This document shows, one piece after another, positions 55,325 through 64,000 of a stretch of DNA of 64,000 bases; position 1 is the stretch's first letter, and each line of letters begins with the position of its first letter. Source of the stretch: Salinarimonas rosea DSM 21201 (GTDB taxonomy: Bacteria; Pseudomonadota; Alphaproteobacteria; Rhizobiales; Beijerinckiaceae). The notes under the pieces are model-generated. The model was given only the letters and a program-made list of their open reading frames with translations, was not told the origin of the DNA and did not search any database. The translations under genes were made by a program, and so were the position numbers. The stretch spans positions 186,001 through 250,000 of the forward strand of contig NZ_AUBC01000004.1 of assembly GCF_000429045.1 (NCBI RefSeq). Reading direction: 5' to 3'.

Positions 55325-56479
55325 TTACGATTCCCCTAAGCCGTGCCGAATGCGCGCCCTGCGCGCGAGGACGAGGCAGGCGAGACCGGCGAGCGGCAGC
55401 GGCACCATCGCCAGGAAGACGAGCCCGCCCGCGTGCTGGTAGACGACGCCGCCGAGCACCGTCGCCGAGGCCATGCCCACCGCCTGCGCCGCCGCGAAGA
55501 GCCCCTGCGCCCGCCCCCGCGCGCCGGGCGGCGCCAGCGCGGTGAGGACCGCCATGGCGCCGAGGTGCGTCGCCCCGAAGGAGAGACCGTGCAGGCTCTG
55601 GAGCGCGAAGGTCGCGAGCGGCCCGGGCTCGAGCGCGAGCCCCGTGAAGCGCACCACCGCCGCACCGGCGCCGAGCGCGATCAGCGGCAGGCCGCTGCCA
55701 CGCCCGACGAGGCGGCCGGCGACGACGAAGAGCGCGACCTCGGTGACGACGCCGATCGCCCACAGCCAGCCCACGATCGAGCCGGGAAAGCCGAGCGCGC
55801 GCCAGTGGATCGAGCCGAAAGCGTAGACGCCGGCGTGGCTCGCCTGGACGCAGGCCGCGCCGGCGATGGCGAGGAAGAGCGCCGCCGGCAGCTTCGGCCG
55901 CCGCCCGCCGACGGGCGGCGGCTCCCGCTCGGCGGCGAGCGGCGGGGTCGACATCGCGACGAGCCCGCCGAGGACGCCCGCCGCGACGAGGGCCCAGACG
56001 ACCGCGTCGAGCGGGGCGATCTCCAGCACGTAGCCCATCGCGACCGAGCTGGCGAGGAAGGCGAGCGAGCCGAAGACGCGCAGGCGCCCGTAGTCGAGGC
56101 GGGGGTTCTCGCGCACGGCGTCGGTCAGCACGAGATCGGTCGCCGGGACGATCGGCGCCTGCGCGAGGGCGGCGAGCGCGACGACGAGGGCAATCGCCCA
56201 GGCGCCCGGCGCCGGCAGCAGGAAGACGAAGGCGAGGCCGAGCGCGAGGTGGGCGAGCGTGAGCAGCGTCCTCGGCGAGACGCCGCGATCCGTCGTCGCC
56301 ACCAGCGGCGTGCTCGCGAGCATGCGCACGCACACCGGCAGCGCCACGACGAGGCCGATCGTCGTCGCGTCGAGCCCACGCCCTTCCAGCCAGACCGGCA
56401 GGAACGGCGCCTGCACGCCGACGCCGACGAAGGCGACGGCGCTCAGCGCACCCAGGCGGACGGAGAGGGATCGCGGCAT
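55325..56479 (-). CDS. MFS transporter (HcaT/LacY-like)
   Basis: 384 aa, 12 predicted membrane segments. It begins MPRSLSVRLGALSAVAFVGV; DYGRLRVFGSLAFLASSVAM and SFGATHLGAMAVLTALAPPG match the MFS_1_like group containing the 3-phenylpropionate permease HcaT and nucleoside/oligosaccharide symporters. Uptake of an aromatic acid or sugar is likely; substrate unproven. Divergent from the CheZ-like gene across a 268-bp gap. Confidence 0.88.
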   Translation of the reverse strand: MPRSLSVRLGALSAVAFVGVGVQAPFLPVWLEGRGLDATTIGLVVALPVCVRMLASTPLVATTDRGVSPRTLLTLAHLALGLAFVFLLPAPGAWAIALVVALAALAQAPIVPATDLVLTDAVRENPRLDYGRLRVFGSLAFLASSVAMGYVLEIAPLDAVVWALVAAGVLGGLVAMSTPPLAAEREPPPVGGRRPKLPAALFLAIAGAACVQASHAGVYAFGSIHWRALGFPGSIVGWLWAIGVVTEVALFVVAGRLVGRGSGLPLIALGAGAAVVRFTGLALEPGPLATFALQSLHGLSFGATHLGAMAVLTALAPPGARGRAQGLFAAAQAVGMASATVLGGVVYQHAGGLVFLAMVPLPLAGLACLVLARRARIRHGLGES

Positions 56480-56747
56480 GGGGGAACGGCGTGTCGGGCG
56501 TCGAGAGGCGTCGGGGGGAGTCGAAAGCCTCTTAGCACGACCCGCTCGTGCGCATTCGCTCCCATTCGACAGGTGCGGATGAGGGTTCGTTCACCGAGCG
56601 GCGGCGGGAGCGGGGTTCTCGGCCCGGCGGTAACCCCGTCCTAACCCCTCGCGCGCCAGGATCGATCATCCATACGCGCGCTTGCCGACGGGACGATCCC
56701 GCGGGCATGCTGGTCCAGACGATTCGAGCCCTCGAGGTCACTCCTGC

Positions 56748-57905
56748 ATGAGCTCCTCCCGCACGAGCCCCTCCGGCATGAACCGCTCCGATATCGTCAC
56801 CGCGCGCGCGGGCTCCTCGAACGCCCTCGCGCCGATCGCCGAGACCGACTACGAGGCGATCGAATCGGCAGTCATGGAGACCCAGCGCGGGCGCTGGTTC
56901 CTGGCGGAGTACGCCCGGCGCAACCGCAACGCGGACACCAACGTGCTGCTCGAGGCCATCAACCGGCTCGAGAGCGTCGTCGCCGCCGAACGCGAGACGC
57001 AGCGGATGGACCGCCTGCGCTTCGATCTCGTCGAGATGGCCCGCGCGATCACGTCCACCAAGCGCGAGATTGCGGCGATCCGCCCCGGCGAGGGCACGCC
57101 CTCCGACCTCGAGGTCGCCTCGGAGGCGCTCGACGGCATCGTGCGCACCACCGAGCGCGCGACCTCCGACATCCTCGATGCCGCCGAGCACGTGCAGGAG
57201 GCCGCCTGGACGCTGCGCGAGGACGGCGCGCGCGAGGACCTGTGCGACGAGCTCGATCGGCGCGCCACCGACATCTACACCCACTGCTCCTTCCAGGACC
57301 TGACCGCCCAGCGCACGAAGCGCATCATCGAGACGCTGCGCTTCCTCGAGGGGCGCATCAACGCGATGATGGACATCTGGGGCGCGAGCCTCGACGACGA
57401 GGAGCCGGCCGCCGCGCAGGATGGGCACGAGCAGGCGCGCCACCAGGACCTGGGCTCGAAGCTCGATGTCTTCCACGGGCTCGGCCAGACCGAGATCGAC
57501 GACGTGATCGTCGAGGGCGAGGTCGTCACCGCACTCGAGCCCGCCGTCGAGGCGGTTCGGGCCGGCGTGGAGGCCGTCGCCGACGACGTCGCCTGGGACG
57601 AGGCCGAGGCGGAGTTCGCCGGGGCCGAGAGCGCCGAGACCTCGATGGAAGCGGCGGACGCGTTCGAGATCGAGGACGCGATCGAGGTGACCGACCCGCT
57701 CGCGCTCGATCCCGCGCCGGCGGGGTTCGCCCTCGACGGGGCGGCGGAAGGCGCGACCGACGACCGGGGCGCCGACGAGCCGGGCGACACGCCGGTGCGT
57801 CCGGATCTTTCCGCCCGAGCCTTGTCCGGGGAAGCCTTCTCCGCCGACGCTTTCGCCGAGATCGACGGCCTCGGCACGCGCGAGAAGCTCGCCCGCTTCA
57901 GCTGA
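56748..57905 (+). CDS. CheZ-like protein phosphatase with long acidic C-terminal tail
   Basis: 385 aa. Residues about 35-215 form a long helical hairpin region like CheZ; the catalytic signature SFQDLTAQRTKRIIETLRFL carries Asp184 and Gln188, equal to CheZ Asp143/Gln147, which dephosphorylate CheY-P. The remaining 170 residues are acidic and disordered-looking and include LGQTEIDDVI (245-254), similar to the CheY-P-binding FliM motif (LSQxEIDxLL). CheZ itself has such a tethering helix at its C-terminus. Start ATG 56748; ATG 56778 possible. No che cluster is adjacent. Confidence 0.78.
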   Translation: MSSSRTSPSGMNRSDIVTARAGSSNALAPIAETDYEAIESAVMETQRGRWFLAEYARRNRNADTNVLLEAINRLESVVAAERETQRMDRLRFDLVEMARAITSTKREIAAIRPGEGTPSDLEVASEALDGIVRTTERATSDILDAAEHVQEAAWTLREDGAREDLCDELDRRATDIYTHCSFQDLTAQRTKRIIETLRFLEGRINAMMDIWGASLDDEEPAAAQDGHEQARHQDLGSKLDVFHGLGQTEIDDVIVEGEVVTALEPAVEAVRAGVEAVADDVAWDEAEAEFAGAESAETSMEAADAFEIEDAIEVTDPLALDPAPAGFALDGAAEGATDDRGADEPGDTPVRPDLSARALSGEAFSADAFAEIDGLGTREKLARFS

Positions 57906-57952
57906 GGGCCTGTCAATCGTCCCGGACCCCACTAGATTGTGCTGACCTGGAT

Positions 57953-58069
57953 ATGGGGTCGGACGATGAGTGGCGAGCTACGGGGCCGTATGCGCCCCTG
58001 CGCGAAGCGAATGCGCGGCGGAAGGGGCCCGGCGGCCGGCCTCGCCGCGGCACCCGGGATCCCGCGCCG
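57953..58069 (+). pseudogene. possible remnant of an IS5-type transposase N-terminus
   Basis: In the frame of the next gene the segment reads SDDEWRATGPYAPLREAN, then GGRPRRGTRD. This has the S-D-x-E-W ... G-R-P-R ... R-D layout of IS5-family transposase N-termini, after which similarity stops. No terminal repeats or catalytic region are visible. The match is short, so I treat it as tentative. It lies between the CheZ-like gene and the oxidoreductase gene. Confidence 0.35.
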
Positions 58070-58108
58070 GATCCGCCCCTCCCTTCGCGGTCTCTGAGGG
58101 AGCGCCCG

Positions 58109-60292
58109 ATGCTGTTCACGCCGACGCTCCCCCCGGTCACCCGCCGCGGCTTCGTGGCGGGCGGCTTGACGCTCGGCCTCGCGCTTGCGCTCGGCGGGCG
58201 GCGCGTGCGCGCCGCCGCGCCCGGCGTCGGGGTCGACGCGCCGGCCGCGCCGAACGCCTTCGTGACCATTGCGCCCGACGACACGGTCACCGTCACCGTC
58301 AAGCATCTCGACATGGGCCAGGGCGTGTCGACCGGCCTGCCGACGATCGTCGCCGAGGAGCTCGACGCCGACTGGGCGCAGATGCGCTTCGCCTTCGCGC
58401 CCGCGGACGCCCGCACCTACGCGAACCTCGCCTGGGGCCCGGTCCAGGGCACCGGCGGCTCGACGGCGACCGCCAATTCCTGGATGCAGCTGCGCAAGGC
58501 CGGGGCGGCCATGCGCGCGATGCTCGTCTCCGCGGCGGCCGCCGACTGGGGCGTGCCGGAGGGCGAGATCGCTGTGGCGCGCGGGCGAATCCGGCACGAG
58601 GCCTCCGGGCGAGAGGCCGGCTTCGGCGCCCTCGCGGCGGCCGCGGCGGCGCTGCCGGTCCCCGCCGAGCCGCCGCTGAAGCGCCCCGATGCCTGGACGC
58701 TCGTCGGCCGCGAGGACCTGCCGCGGCTCGACAGCGCGGCGAAGACCGACGGCAGCGCCACCTATTCGCTCGACGTGCGCCTGCCCGGCATGCTCACCGC
58801 CGTCGTCGCCCATCCGCCGCTCTTCGGGGCACGGGTCGCGGGCTTCGACGCCGAGGCGGCGCGGGCGGTCCCGGGTGTCGTGGACGTCGTGGAGATCCCC
58901 ACGGGCGTCGCCGTCGTCGCCCGCGACACCTGGTCGGCCCTGCGCGGGCGCGATGCGCTCACGGTGGAATGGGACGAGCGCCGCGCCGAGGCGCGCTCCA
59001 CCGCAGAGCTGATCGCCGACGCCCGCGCCGTCCTCGACTGCCCCGGCATCCGCGCGGCCGGCGAGGGCGACGCCGCCGGTGCGCTCGCCGGCGCCGCGAC
59101 CGTGATCGAGGCCGAGCACGTCTTCCCCTACCTGGCGCACGCCGCCATGGAGCCGATGAACGGCACCATCGCGCGCCGGGAGGACGGCACCTACGAGGCC
59201 TGGGGCGGCTTCCAGATCCAGACGATCGACCAGGCGAGCATCGCCGCCATCTTCGGCGTGACGCCCGATCGGGTGCGGCTGAACACGCTCTTCGCCGGCG
59301 GCTCCTTCGGGCGGCGCGCGGTGCCCGGCGCGGACTGGGTGTCGGAAGCCGCCCACGTCCTGAAGGCGACCGGCGAGCGCGCGCCGATCCACCTCGTCTG
59401 GACTCGCGAGGACGACATGGGGGCGGGGCACTACCGCCCGCTCGTCGTCCATCGCCTGCGCGCCGGGCTCGACGCGGACGGCCGCATCGTCGGCTGGGAG
59501 CACCGCATCGCCGGCAAGTCCATCCTCAAGGGCACGCCCTTCGAGGCGCTGATCGTGGCCGACGGCGTCGACGCTACCAGCGTCGAGGGCGCGCGCGCCC
59601 TGCCCTACGCGGTCGGCGCCCGCCGGCTCACGGTGCACGAGACCCGCGAGCTCGTGCCCGTGCTCTGGTGGCGCGCGGTGGGCCACACCCACACCGCGCA
59701 CGCGATCGAGACCATGATCGACGAGCTCGCGCACGCCGCCGGGCGCGACCCGGTCGACTACCGGCTCTCGCTGCTCGCCGAGGGCTCGCGGGAGGCCGCC
59801 GTGCTGCGCCGCGCCGCCGCCGAGGCCGGCTGGGCCGGGCCCGACGGCGGGGACGGCACGGGGCGCGGCGTGTCGGTCCACACCTCGTTCGGGACGGCCG
59901 TGGCGATGGTGGCGGACGTCGCGGTCTCCGGCGCGGAGATCCGCGTCGAGCGCGTCGTCGCCGCGGTGGAATGCGGCGTCGCCATCAACCCGGACGTGAT
60001 CCGCGCCCAGATCGAGGGCGCGGTGGGCTTCGCGCTCGCCAGCGTCCTGCGCGAGCGGGTGACGCTCCTGGACGGCGCCGTGCAGGAGACGAACTTCCAC
60101 GCCTACCGGCCCACCCGATTCTCCGAGATGCCGCGGGTCGAGGTGCACATCCTGCCCTCCGAGAACCCGCCCTCGGGCATCGGCGAGCCGGGCGTGCCGA
60201 CGCTGGCGCCGGCGGTGGCGAACGCCGTCTTCGCCGCCACCGGCCGGCGGCTGCGCTCGCTGCCGCTCGACCTCGCCGGCGAGGGCGCCTGA
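58109..60292 (+). CDS. molybdopterin-binding (large) subunit of xanthine-dehydrogenase-family oxidoreductase, IorB-like
   Basis: 727 aa. Tat signal at the N-terminus: [20 protein letters not shown], implying export of the folded cofactor-loaded enzyme. The body matches isoquinoline 1-oxidoreductase beta / aldehyde dehydrogenase large subunits: [56 protein letters not shown] and the C-terminal [20 protein letters not shown] with the conserved catalytic Glu. GAGGGAG precedes ATG 58109; a huge open frame upstream is not coding. The [2Fe-2S] small subunit (IorA) is not adjacent, so it is an orphan or its partner has been lost. Confidence 0.9.
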   Translation: MLFTPTLPPVTRRGFVAGGLTLGLALALGGRRVRAAAPGVGVDAPAAPNAFVTIAPDDTVTVTVKHLDMGQGVSTGLPTIVAEELDADWAQMRFAFAPADARTYANLAWGPVQGTGGSTATANSWMQLRKAGAAMRAMLVSAAAADWGVPEGEIAVARGRIRHEASGREAGFGALAAAAAALPVPAEPPLKRPDAWTLVGREDLPRLDSAAKTDGSATYSLDVRLPGMLTAVVAHPPLFGARVAGFDAEAARAVPGVVDVVEIPTGVAVVARDTWSALRGRDALTVEWDERRAEARSTAELIADARAVLDCPGIRAAGEGDAAGALAGAATVIEAEHVFPYLAHAAMEPMNGTIARREDGTYEAWGGFQIQTIDQASIAAIFGVTPDRVRLNTLFAGGSFGRRAVPGADWVSEAAHVLKATGERAPIHLVWTREDDMGAGHYRPLVVHRLRAGLDADGRIVGWEHRIAGKSILKGTPFEALIVADGVDATSVEGARALPYAVGARRLTVHETRELVPVLWWRAVGHTHTAHAIETMIDELAHAAGRDPVDYRLSLLAEGSREAAVLRRAAAEAGWAGPDGGDGTGRGVSVHTSFGTAVAMVADVAVSGAEIRVERVVAAVECGVAINPDVIRAQIEGAVGFALASVLRERVTLLDGAVQETNFHAYRPTRFSEMPRVEVHILPSENPPSGIGEPGVPTLAPAVANAVFAATGRRLRSLPLDLAGEGA

Positions 60293-60388
60293 GATTCGGC
60301 ATGGAGGCCGGAACCCGGACCCTCCGCCGGCGTTGCCGATCGTCCCGAGTACGACTCTTCAGGGTGACCTCCAGGAAGACCCTCCTCC

Positions 60389-60416
60389 AGCCCGGCCTCA
60401 GCGCCGGGCTTTTTTT
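60389..60416 (+). terminator. intrinsic terminator after the oxidoreductase gene
   Basis: AGCCCGGC (60389-60396) and GCCGGGCT (60403-60410) form an 8-bp stem with a 6-nt loop, followed by seven Ts (60410-60416). Located 97 bp after the stop of the oxidoreductase gene. A clear Rho-independent terminator on the plus strand. Confidence 0.88.
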
Positions 60417-60459
60417 CGCCGCCTCGCCTTCGCCGCACCGGATCGCTACATGACCCGGC

Positions 60460-61143
60460 ATGAGCCTGCCCGAACCGCCCTCCTCCGAAAAGCCCTCCCC
60501 CGGCACACTCGCCGATACCCTCACTGCCCTGCGCGCCTGCCGCCTGTGCCGCGACGCCCCGTCCCGCGGCGCCGCCCTCCCCCACGAGCCGCGGCCGATC
60601 GTCCAGGCGCATCCGGCCGCGCGGCTGTGCATCGCGAGCCAGGCGCCGGGGAACCGCGCGCATGTCGCGGGCGTGCCCTTCCTCGATCCGTCGGGCGTGC
60701 GGCTGCGGGCCTGGCTCGGGCTCGACGAGGCGACGTTCTACGATCCGCATCGCGTCGCCATCGTGCCGATGGGCCATTGCTTTCCCGGCTGGGACGCCAA
60801 GGGCGGCGACCTGCCGCCGCGGCGCGAATGCGCGCCGGCCTGGCGCACGCGGGTGTTCGCCGGGCTGCCGAACCTGGACCTGATCCTCGTCATCGGCGGC
60901 TATGCGCAGCGCTGGCACCTGCCGGACCACGCCAAGGCGGGGCTCACCGAGACCGTCCGGAACTGGCGCGCGATCCTGGACGCGCCGCGCACGCCGACCG
61001 TCCTGCCGCTGCCGCATCCGTCCTGGCGCAACAACGCCTGGCTGAAGAAGCACGGCTGGTTCGAGACGGACCTCTTGCCCGTCCTGCGGGCGCGGGTGCA
61101 GGCTCTCGTCGCAGATCGTCGCCCGGAGGAAGACGCCGCATGA
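60460..61143 (+). CDS. uracil-DNA-glycosylase-superfamily protein, iron-sulfur type
   Basis: 227 aa. Four cysteines, C27-x2-C30-x76-C107-x16-C124, follow the C-x2-C...C-x(14-17)-C spacing of the [4Fe-4S] cluster in family 4 UDGs. Motif A reads [20 protein letters not shown], where family 4 has GEAPG; motif B is [20 protein letters not shown]. Retained fold with an altered active-site motif suggests a different lesion or a UDG variant. Its stop overlaps the next gene (ATGA). The window also encodes canonical Ung. Confidence 0.85.
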   Translation: MSLPEPPSSEKPSPGTLADTLTALRACRLCRDAPSRGAALPHEPRPIVQAHPAARLCIASQAPGNRAHVAGVPFLDPSGVRLRAWLGLDEATFYDPHRVAIVPMGHCFPGWDAKGGDLPPRRECAPAWRTRVFAGLPNLDLILVIGGYAQRWHLPDHAKAGLTETVRNWRAILDAPRTPTVLPLPHPSWRNNAWLKKHGWFETDLLPVLRARVQALVADRRPEEDAA

Positions 61144-61928
61144 CCGAGGTCCTGAAATCCACCCGCGAAGGCGGGGTCGCCACCCTGACCATCGCACGCC
61201 CCGACAAGCTCAACGCGCTCACCGCCCAGCTCCACGCCGCGCTGCGGGACGCGCTCGCGGCTTGCGCGCAGGACGAGAGCGTGTCGGTCGTCGTGCTCAC
61301 CGGCGAGGGCCGCGCCTTCTCCTCGGGCCAGGACCTGACCGAGGAGCTGCCCCGGGACGCGGAGGGCCGCATCGATCTCGGCCCGCCGCTGGCGCGCGAC
61401 TACAACCCGCTGATCCGCACGCTCGTCGACTATCCCAAGGTAACGATCGCCGCGCTGAACGGCCCGGCGGTGGGCGCCTCGATGAACATCGCGCTCGCCT
61501 GCGACATCGTGGTGGCCGCGCGCTCCGCCTATCTGCAGGAGGCCTTCGCGCGAATCGCGCTCGTCCCGGACGCCGGCGGCACCTGGCTGCTGCCGCGGAT
61601 CGTCGGCCCCAAGCGGGCGCTCGCGCTGATGCTGACCGCCGAGCCGGTGGGGGCGGAGGACGCGAGGACGCTCGGCCTCGTCCACGCGGTCTGGGACGAC
61701 GCCGTCTTCGCCGAGGAGACCCGCGCCTTCGCGGCGCGCCTCGCCGCCGGGCCGGCGCTCGCCCAGCGCCTCACCAAGCAGGCGCTGGCGCGGAGCCTGG
61801 AGAACGACCTCGACGCCCAGCTCGCGCTCGAGGCCGCCCTGCAGCGCGAGGCGGGGTTCTCGGCGGACTTCGCCGAGGGCATCGCCGCCTTCCGCGAGAA
61901 GCGCGCGCCGCGGTTCCAGGGGCGGTGA
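61140..61928 (+). CDS. enoyl-CoA hydratase/isomerase, PaaG-like
   Basis: 262 aa crotonase-fold enzyme. [34 protein letters not shown] and [20 protein letters not shown] mark the CoA site; [20 protein letters not shown] matches the PaaG/EchA group, which has Asp (LVPDAG) in place of the second hydratase Glu. Probable 1,2-epoxyphenylacetyl-CoA or delta3-delta2 isomerase; other paa genes are absent, so the pathway is open. ATG 61140 overlaps the preceding stop by 4 bp. Confidence 0.9.
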   Translation: MTEVLKSTREGGVATLTIARPDKLNALTAQLHAALRDALAACAQDESVSVVVLTGEGRAFSSGQDLTEELPRDAEGRIDLGPPLARDYNPLIRTLVDYPKVTIAALNGPAVGASMNIALACDIVVAARSAYLQEAFARIALVPDAGGTWLLPRIVGPKRALALMLTAEPVGAEDARTLGLVHAVWDDAVFAEETRAFAARLAAGPALAQRLTKQALARSLENDLDAQLALEAALQREAGFSADFAEGIAAFREKRAPRFQGR

Positions 61929-61974
61929 CGGGGCGGTGATCGGGCGGTGATCGGGCGGCCATGCCCGGCCGCCC
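61920..61974 (+). repeat. 11-bp tandem repeat overlapping a stop codon, plus terminator-like hairpin
   Basis: Three consecutive 11-bp units GGGCGGTGAyS (61920-61930, 61931-61941, 61942-61952) and a partial fourth, GGGCGGCC. The first unit contains the stop of the PaaG-like gene. The last unit forms an 8-bp hairpin with GGCCGCCC (61967-61974). Replication slippage is the probable origin; the hairpin may end the transcript. The remainder of the gap to 62097 shows nothing. Confidence 0.7.
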
Positions 61975-62097
61975 TGCGTCATCACCGAAGGGGAGGAGTC
62001 CGCGCCGCGGCACGCGCGGGCGGTGGGGCCGTCACGACGTCCCGGCGGGCCGCGCCGCCGCCCTCCCACGACGGACCCGAACGAGGGACATCCCTCC

Positions 62098-63261
62098 TCA
62101 AACCCCCTCGTCCTCCGCCGGCGGCACCGCGGCCCGCTGCTCCGCCCGGCTCATCGGCTGGTGCGTGAAGCCGCGCAGCCCCGTCGTGATCTCGTTCACG
62201 TCGCGGGTGATCTCCACCGGCGAGGCGACGTAGGCGGTCATCAGCTCGGCCAGCGAGCGCAGGGCGTGCATGTGGATGCGCTCGTAGCCGTGGGAGGCGT
62301 CGATGCCGAAGGTGATCAGCGCCGTGCGCACGTCGTGGCCGGCCACCAGCGCCGCCGCGGAATCCGAGCGGTAGTAGCGGAACACGTCCTTCTGGAAGCG
62401 GATGTCGTTCTCGCGCGCGAGGCGAACCAGCTTGCGGGTCAGATGGAAATCGAAGGGGCCGGTCTGGTCGGCCATGGCGATGGTGACGCCGAACTCGTCG
62501 GAGTTCTGGCCGGGCGCCGTCACGCCGTTGTCGACGGAGACCACCGCCGCCACGTCCTCGCCGAAGGCGGAGGAGGCGCCGACCCCCACCTCCTCGGCGA
62601 TGGTGAACAGCCAGTAGGTGTCGACCTCGGGCTCGAGCTGCGCGTCGACGAGGGCCTTCAGCGCCGCCAGCATCGCCGCCGTGCCCGCCTTGTTGTCGAG
62701 GTGGCGCGAGACGATGAAGCCGTTCTCCAGGAATTCCGGCTGCGGGTCGATGGCGACGATGTCGCCGACGTCGATGCCGAGCTTGACCAGGTCGCCGCGG
62801 GAGCGGCCCATGGCGTCGACGCGCAGCTCCACGTGCTGCCAGCCGACGGGCGCGGTGTCGACCTCGTCGTTGAAGGCGTGGCCCGACGCCTTGGGCGGCA
62901 GGATCGTGCCGCGATAGGTGCCCTTCTCGGAGAAGATCGTCGCGCGCGCGCCCTCCGCGAAGCGCGCCGACCAGTTGCCGATCGGCACGAGCTCGAGGCG
63001 GCCGTTCTCCTTGAGCTGCTTCACCTGCGCACCCAGCGTGTCGAGATGGCCGACGAGCGCGCGCGCCGGCTTGCCCCGCCGGCCGATGAGCTTCGTACGC
63101 ACGACGCCGCGGCGCGTGATCTCGTAGGCGAGGCCGAGCCGCTCGAGCTCGCGGGAGGTGTGGCGCACGACCGAGTCGGTGTAGCCCGTGGGCGAGGGAA
63201 TGCCGAGGAGCTCGGCGAGCCTGTCCCGGAGATACGCCGTGTCGATCGTCAGCCGCTGCAT
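62098..63261 (-). CDS. osmoprotectant NAGGN system M42 family peptidase
   Basis: 387 aa M42/M20-type di-metal aminopeptidase. Metal ligands: ALVGHLDTLGA, RHLDNKAGTAAML, FTIAEEVGVGAS, VVSVDNGVTA and FGIDASHGYERIHMH. It matches the peptidase that accompanies N-acetylglutaminylglutamine amide (NAGGN) synthesis, probably recycling or trimming the dipeptide. Its ATG overlaps the stop of the ATP-grasp gene by one base (TGATG), so the two are coupled. The amidotransferase gene (asnO) would lie beyond the window. Confidence 0.9.
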   Translation of the reverse strand: MQRLTIDTAYLRDRLAELLGIPSPTGYTDSVVRHTSRELERLGLAYEITRRGVVRTKLIGRRGKPARALVGHLDTLGAQVKQLKENGRLELVPIGNWSARFAEGARATIFSEKGTYRGTILPPKASGHAFNDEVDTAPVGWQHVELRVDAMGRSRGDLVKLGIDVGDIVAIDPQPEFLENGFIVSRHLDNKAGTAAMLAALKALVDAQLEPEVDTYWLFTIAEEVGVGASSAFGEDVAAVVSVDNGVTAPGQNSDEFGVTIAMADQTGPFDFHLTRKLVRLARENDIRFQKDVFRYYRSDSAAALVAGHDVRTALITFGIDASHGYERIHMHALRSLAELMTAYVASPVEITRDVNEITTGLRGFTHQPMSRAEQRAAVPPAEDEGV

Positions 63262-64000
63262 CAGTCGCGTCGCTCGAAGCTGTGGGCCTGCCGCACGGCG
63301 GCCGGGATGGAGAGGGGGAAGAGCAGGTCCACGAACCGCTCCGCCGTCGGCTGCGGCTCGTGGTTGGCGAGGCCGGGCCGCTCGTTCGCCTCGATGAAGG
63401 CGTAGGTCGGCTCATAGGGCGAGGGGACCATGAAGTCGATCCCCACGACCGGGATGTCGATGGCGCGCGCCGCCCTCACCGCCGCCTCGACGAGGCGCGG
63501 ATGCACGTGGGCGGTGACGTCGTGGATCGTGCCGCCCGTGTGCAGGTTCGCCGTGCGGCGCACCACGATCTCGCTGCCGTCGGGGACGACGTCGTCGAGC
63601 GAGAAGCCCGCCTTCGTCACGCAGCGCTCGGTCTCGCCGTCGAGCGGGATGCGACTCTCGCCGCCCGTCGCCGCCATGCGCCGGCGGCTCTGGCGCTCGA
63701 TCAGCTCGCGGATCGTGCGCTCGCCGTCGCCGACGACCCGCGCCGGCCGGCGCACGGCGGCGGCGACGAGGCGGTAGTCGATGACGACGAGGCGCAGGTC
63801 CTCGCCCGCCACCTTCTGCTCGACGAGCACCCGCTCGCACTGCTCGCGGGCGACCTCGATCGCCGCGCGCAGGTCCTCCATCGTCTCGACGCCGACGGCG
63901 ACGCCCCTGCCCTGCTCGCCTCGCGCGGGCTTGACGACGACGGAGCCGTGCTTCTCCAGGAACGCGGCGAGCGCCGCCTCGTCCTCCCCGGGCGCGCCCG
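63261..64000 (-). CDS. ngg: N-acetylglutaminylglutamine synthetase, ATP-grasp part (partial, N-terminus off window)
   Basis: About 246 C-terminal residues are visible; the gene continues right of position 64000. ATP-grasp features: LEKHGSVVVKPARGEQGRGV, LVEQKVAGEDLRLVVIDYRL, IDIPVVGIDFMVPSPYEPTY and FIEANERPGLANHEPQP, which hold nucleotide and Mg contacts. In NAGGN-making bacteria the Ngg protein fuses an N-terminal acetyltransferase to this domain and makes N-acetylglutaminylglutamine. An internal ATG at 63881 is not the true start. Coupled with the M42 peptidase. Confidence 0.88.
   Translation of the reverse strand, partial: GAPGEDEAALAAFLEKHGSVVVKPARGEQGRGVAVGVETMEDLRAAIEVAREQCERVLVEQKVAGEDLRLVVIDYRLVAAAVRRPARVVGDGERTIRELIERQSRRRMAATGGESRIPLDGETERCVTKAGFSLDDVVPDGSEIVVRRTANLHTGGTIHDVTAHVHPRLVEAAVRAARAIDIPVVGIDFMVPSPYEPTYAFIEANERPGLANHEPQPTAERFVDLLFPLSIPAAVRQAHSFERRD

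Noticed and set aside
57242-60292. 1016-codon plus-strand frame covering the end of the CheZ-like gene and the oxidoreductase
   Set aside because: Only the part from ATG 58109 has a ribosome site, Tat signal and family similarity; the upstream part is the shifted frame of the CheZ-like gene plus intergenic sequence.

Overview
The window is about 64 kb of very GC-rich, densely coded chromosome. Gene content and protein style point to an alphaproteobacterium of the Hyphomicrobiales, perhaps near Methylobacteriaceae or Salinarimonadaceae. Supporting signs are the HWE histidine kinase, the SigF/NrsF pair, HisZ with HisG, the serB-miaA-ilvB block, and the NAGGN osmolyte peptidase/ATP-grasp pair. 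The genus is inference. I see no tRNA, rRNA, CRISPR array, prophage or intact insertion sequence. Most of it is core metabolism, with a few accessory cassettes and several families of intergenic inverted repeats.

Layout. 1-1.8 kb: dapE and dapD (lysine/diaminopimelate), minus strand. 2-7.2 kb: Crp-type regulator, HWE sensor kinase, the sigF-nrsF ECF operon with an ECF-like promoter, a secreted Gly/Asn-rich protein, a small YDPxFP protein and acylphosphatase. 7.3-9.7 kb: a RecF/SMC-like ATPase and a MoxR ATPase separated by a 200-bp inverted repeat. 10.1-16.1 kb: a complete peptide-type ABC importer operon behind a recognisable sigma-70 promoter. 16.3-18.5 kb: hisZ-hisG. 18.6-24.8 kb: META protein, an XRE-cupin regulator, a split Aer-like PAS/chemoreceptor pair, a KDG-kinase-like enzyme and a D-2-hydroxyacid-type FAD oxidase. 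25-33.9 kb: AlaX editing protein, sseA, serB, miaA, tandem 178-bp repeats, an ilv attenuator with leader peptide, ilvB, a GST, ilvN and an HtrA protease. 34-45 kb: a GT2 glycosyltransferase, azlCD, a PfkB kinase, an SDR, an M24-fold protein that lacks the usual metal ligands, a patatin with membrane segments, an enoyl-CoA hydratase, DUF805 and YjhX. 45-48.7 kb: hemH, a UshA-like nucleotidase and ung. 48.7-51.7 kb: an accessory operon of methyltransferase, MFS transporter and divergent aspartate-carbamoyltransferase homologue. 51.8-57.9 kb: TauE/SafE, a PaaI-like thioesterase, dusA, an unknown helical protein, an MFS transporter and a CheZ-like phosphatase. 58-64 kb: an orphan xanthine-dehydrogenase-type large subunit behind a possible IS remnant, an Fe-S-type uracil-DNA glycosylase homologue, an enoyl-CoA hydratase, and the NAGGN peptidase and synthetase (the last runs off the end).

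The best candidate for an undescribed system is the 48.7-51.7 kb operon. Its carbamoyltransferase keeps the carbamoyl-phosphate site but has lost the residues that recognise aspartate. It is translationally tied to an efflux-type transporter and a methyltransferase behind a palindromic operator-like site. Other notable items are the ilvB leader-peptide attenuator, the CheZ-like protein with a FliM-like CheY-binding motif, the split aerotaxis receptor, and the 178-bp terminal-inverted-repeat element family.
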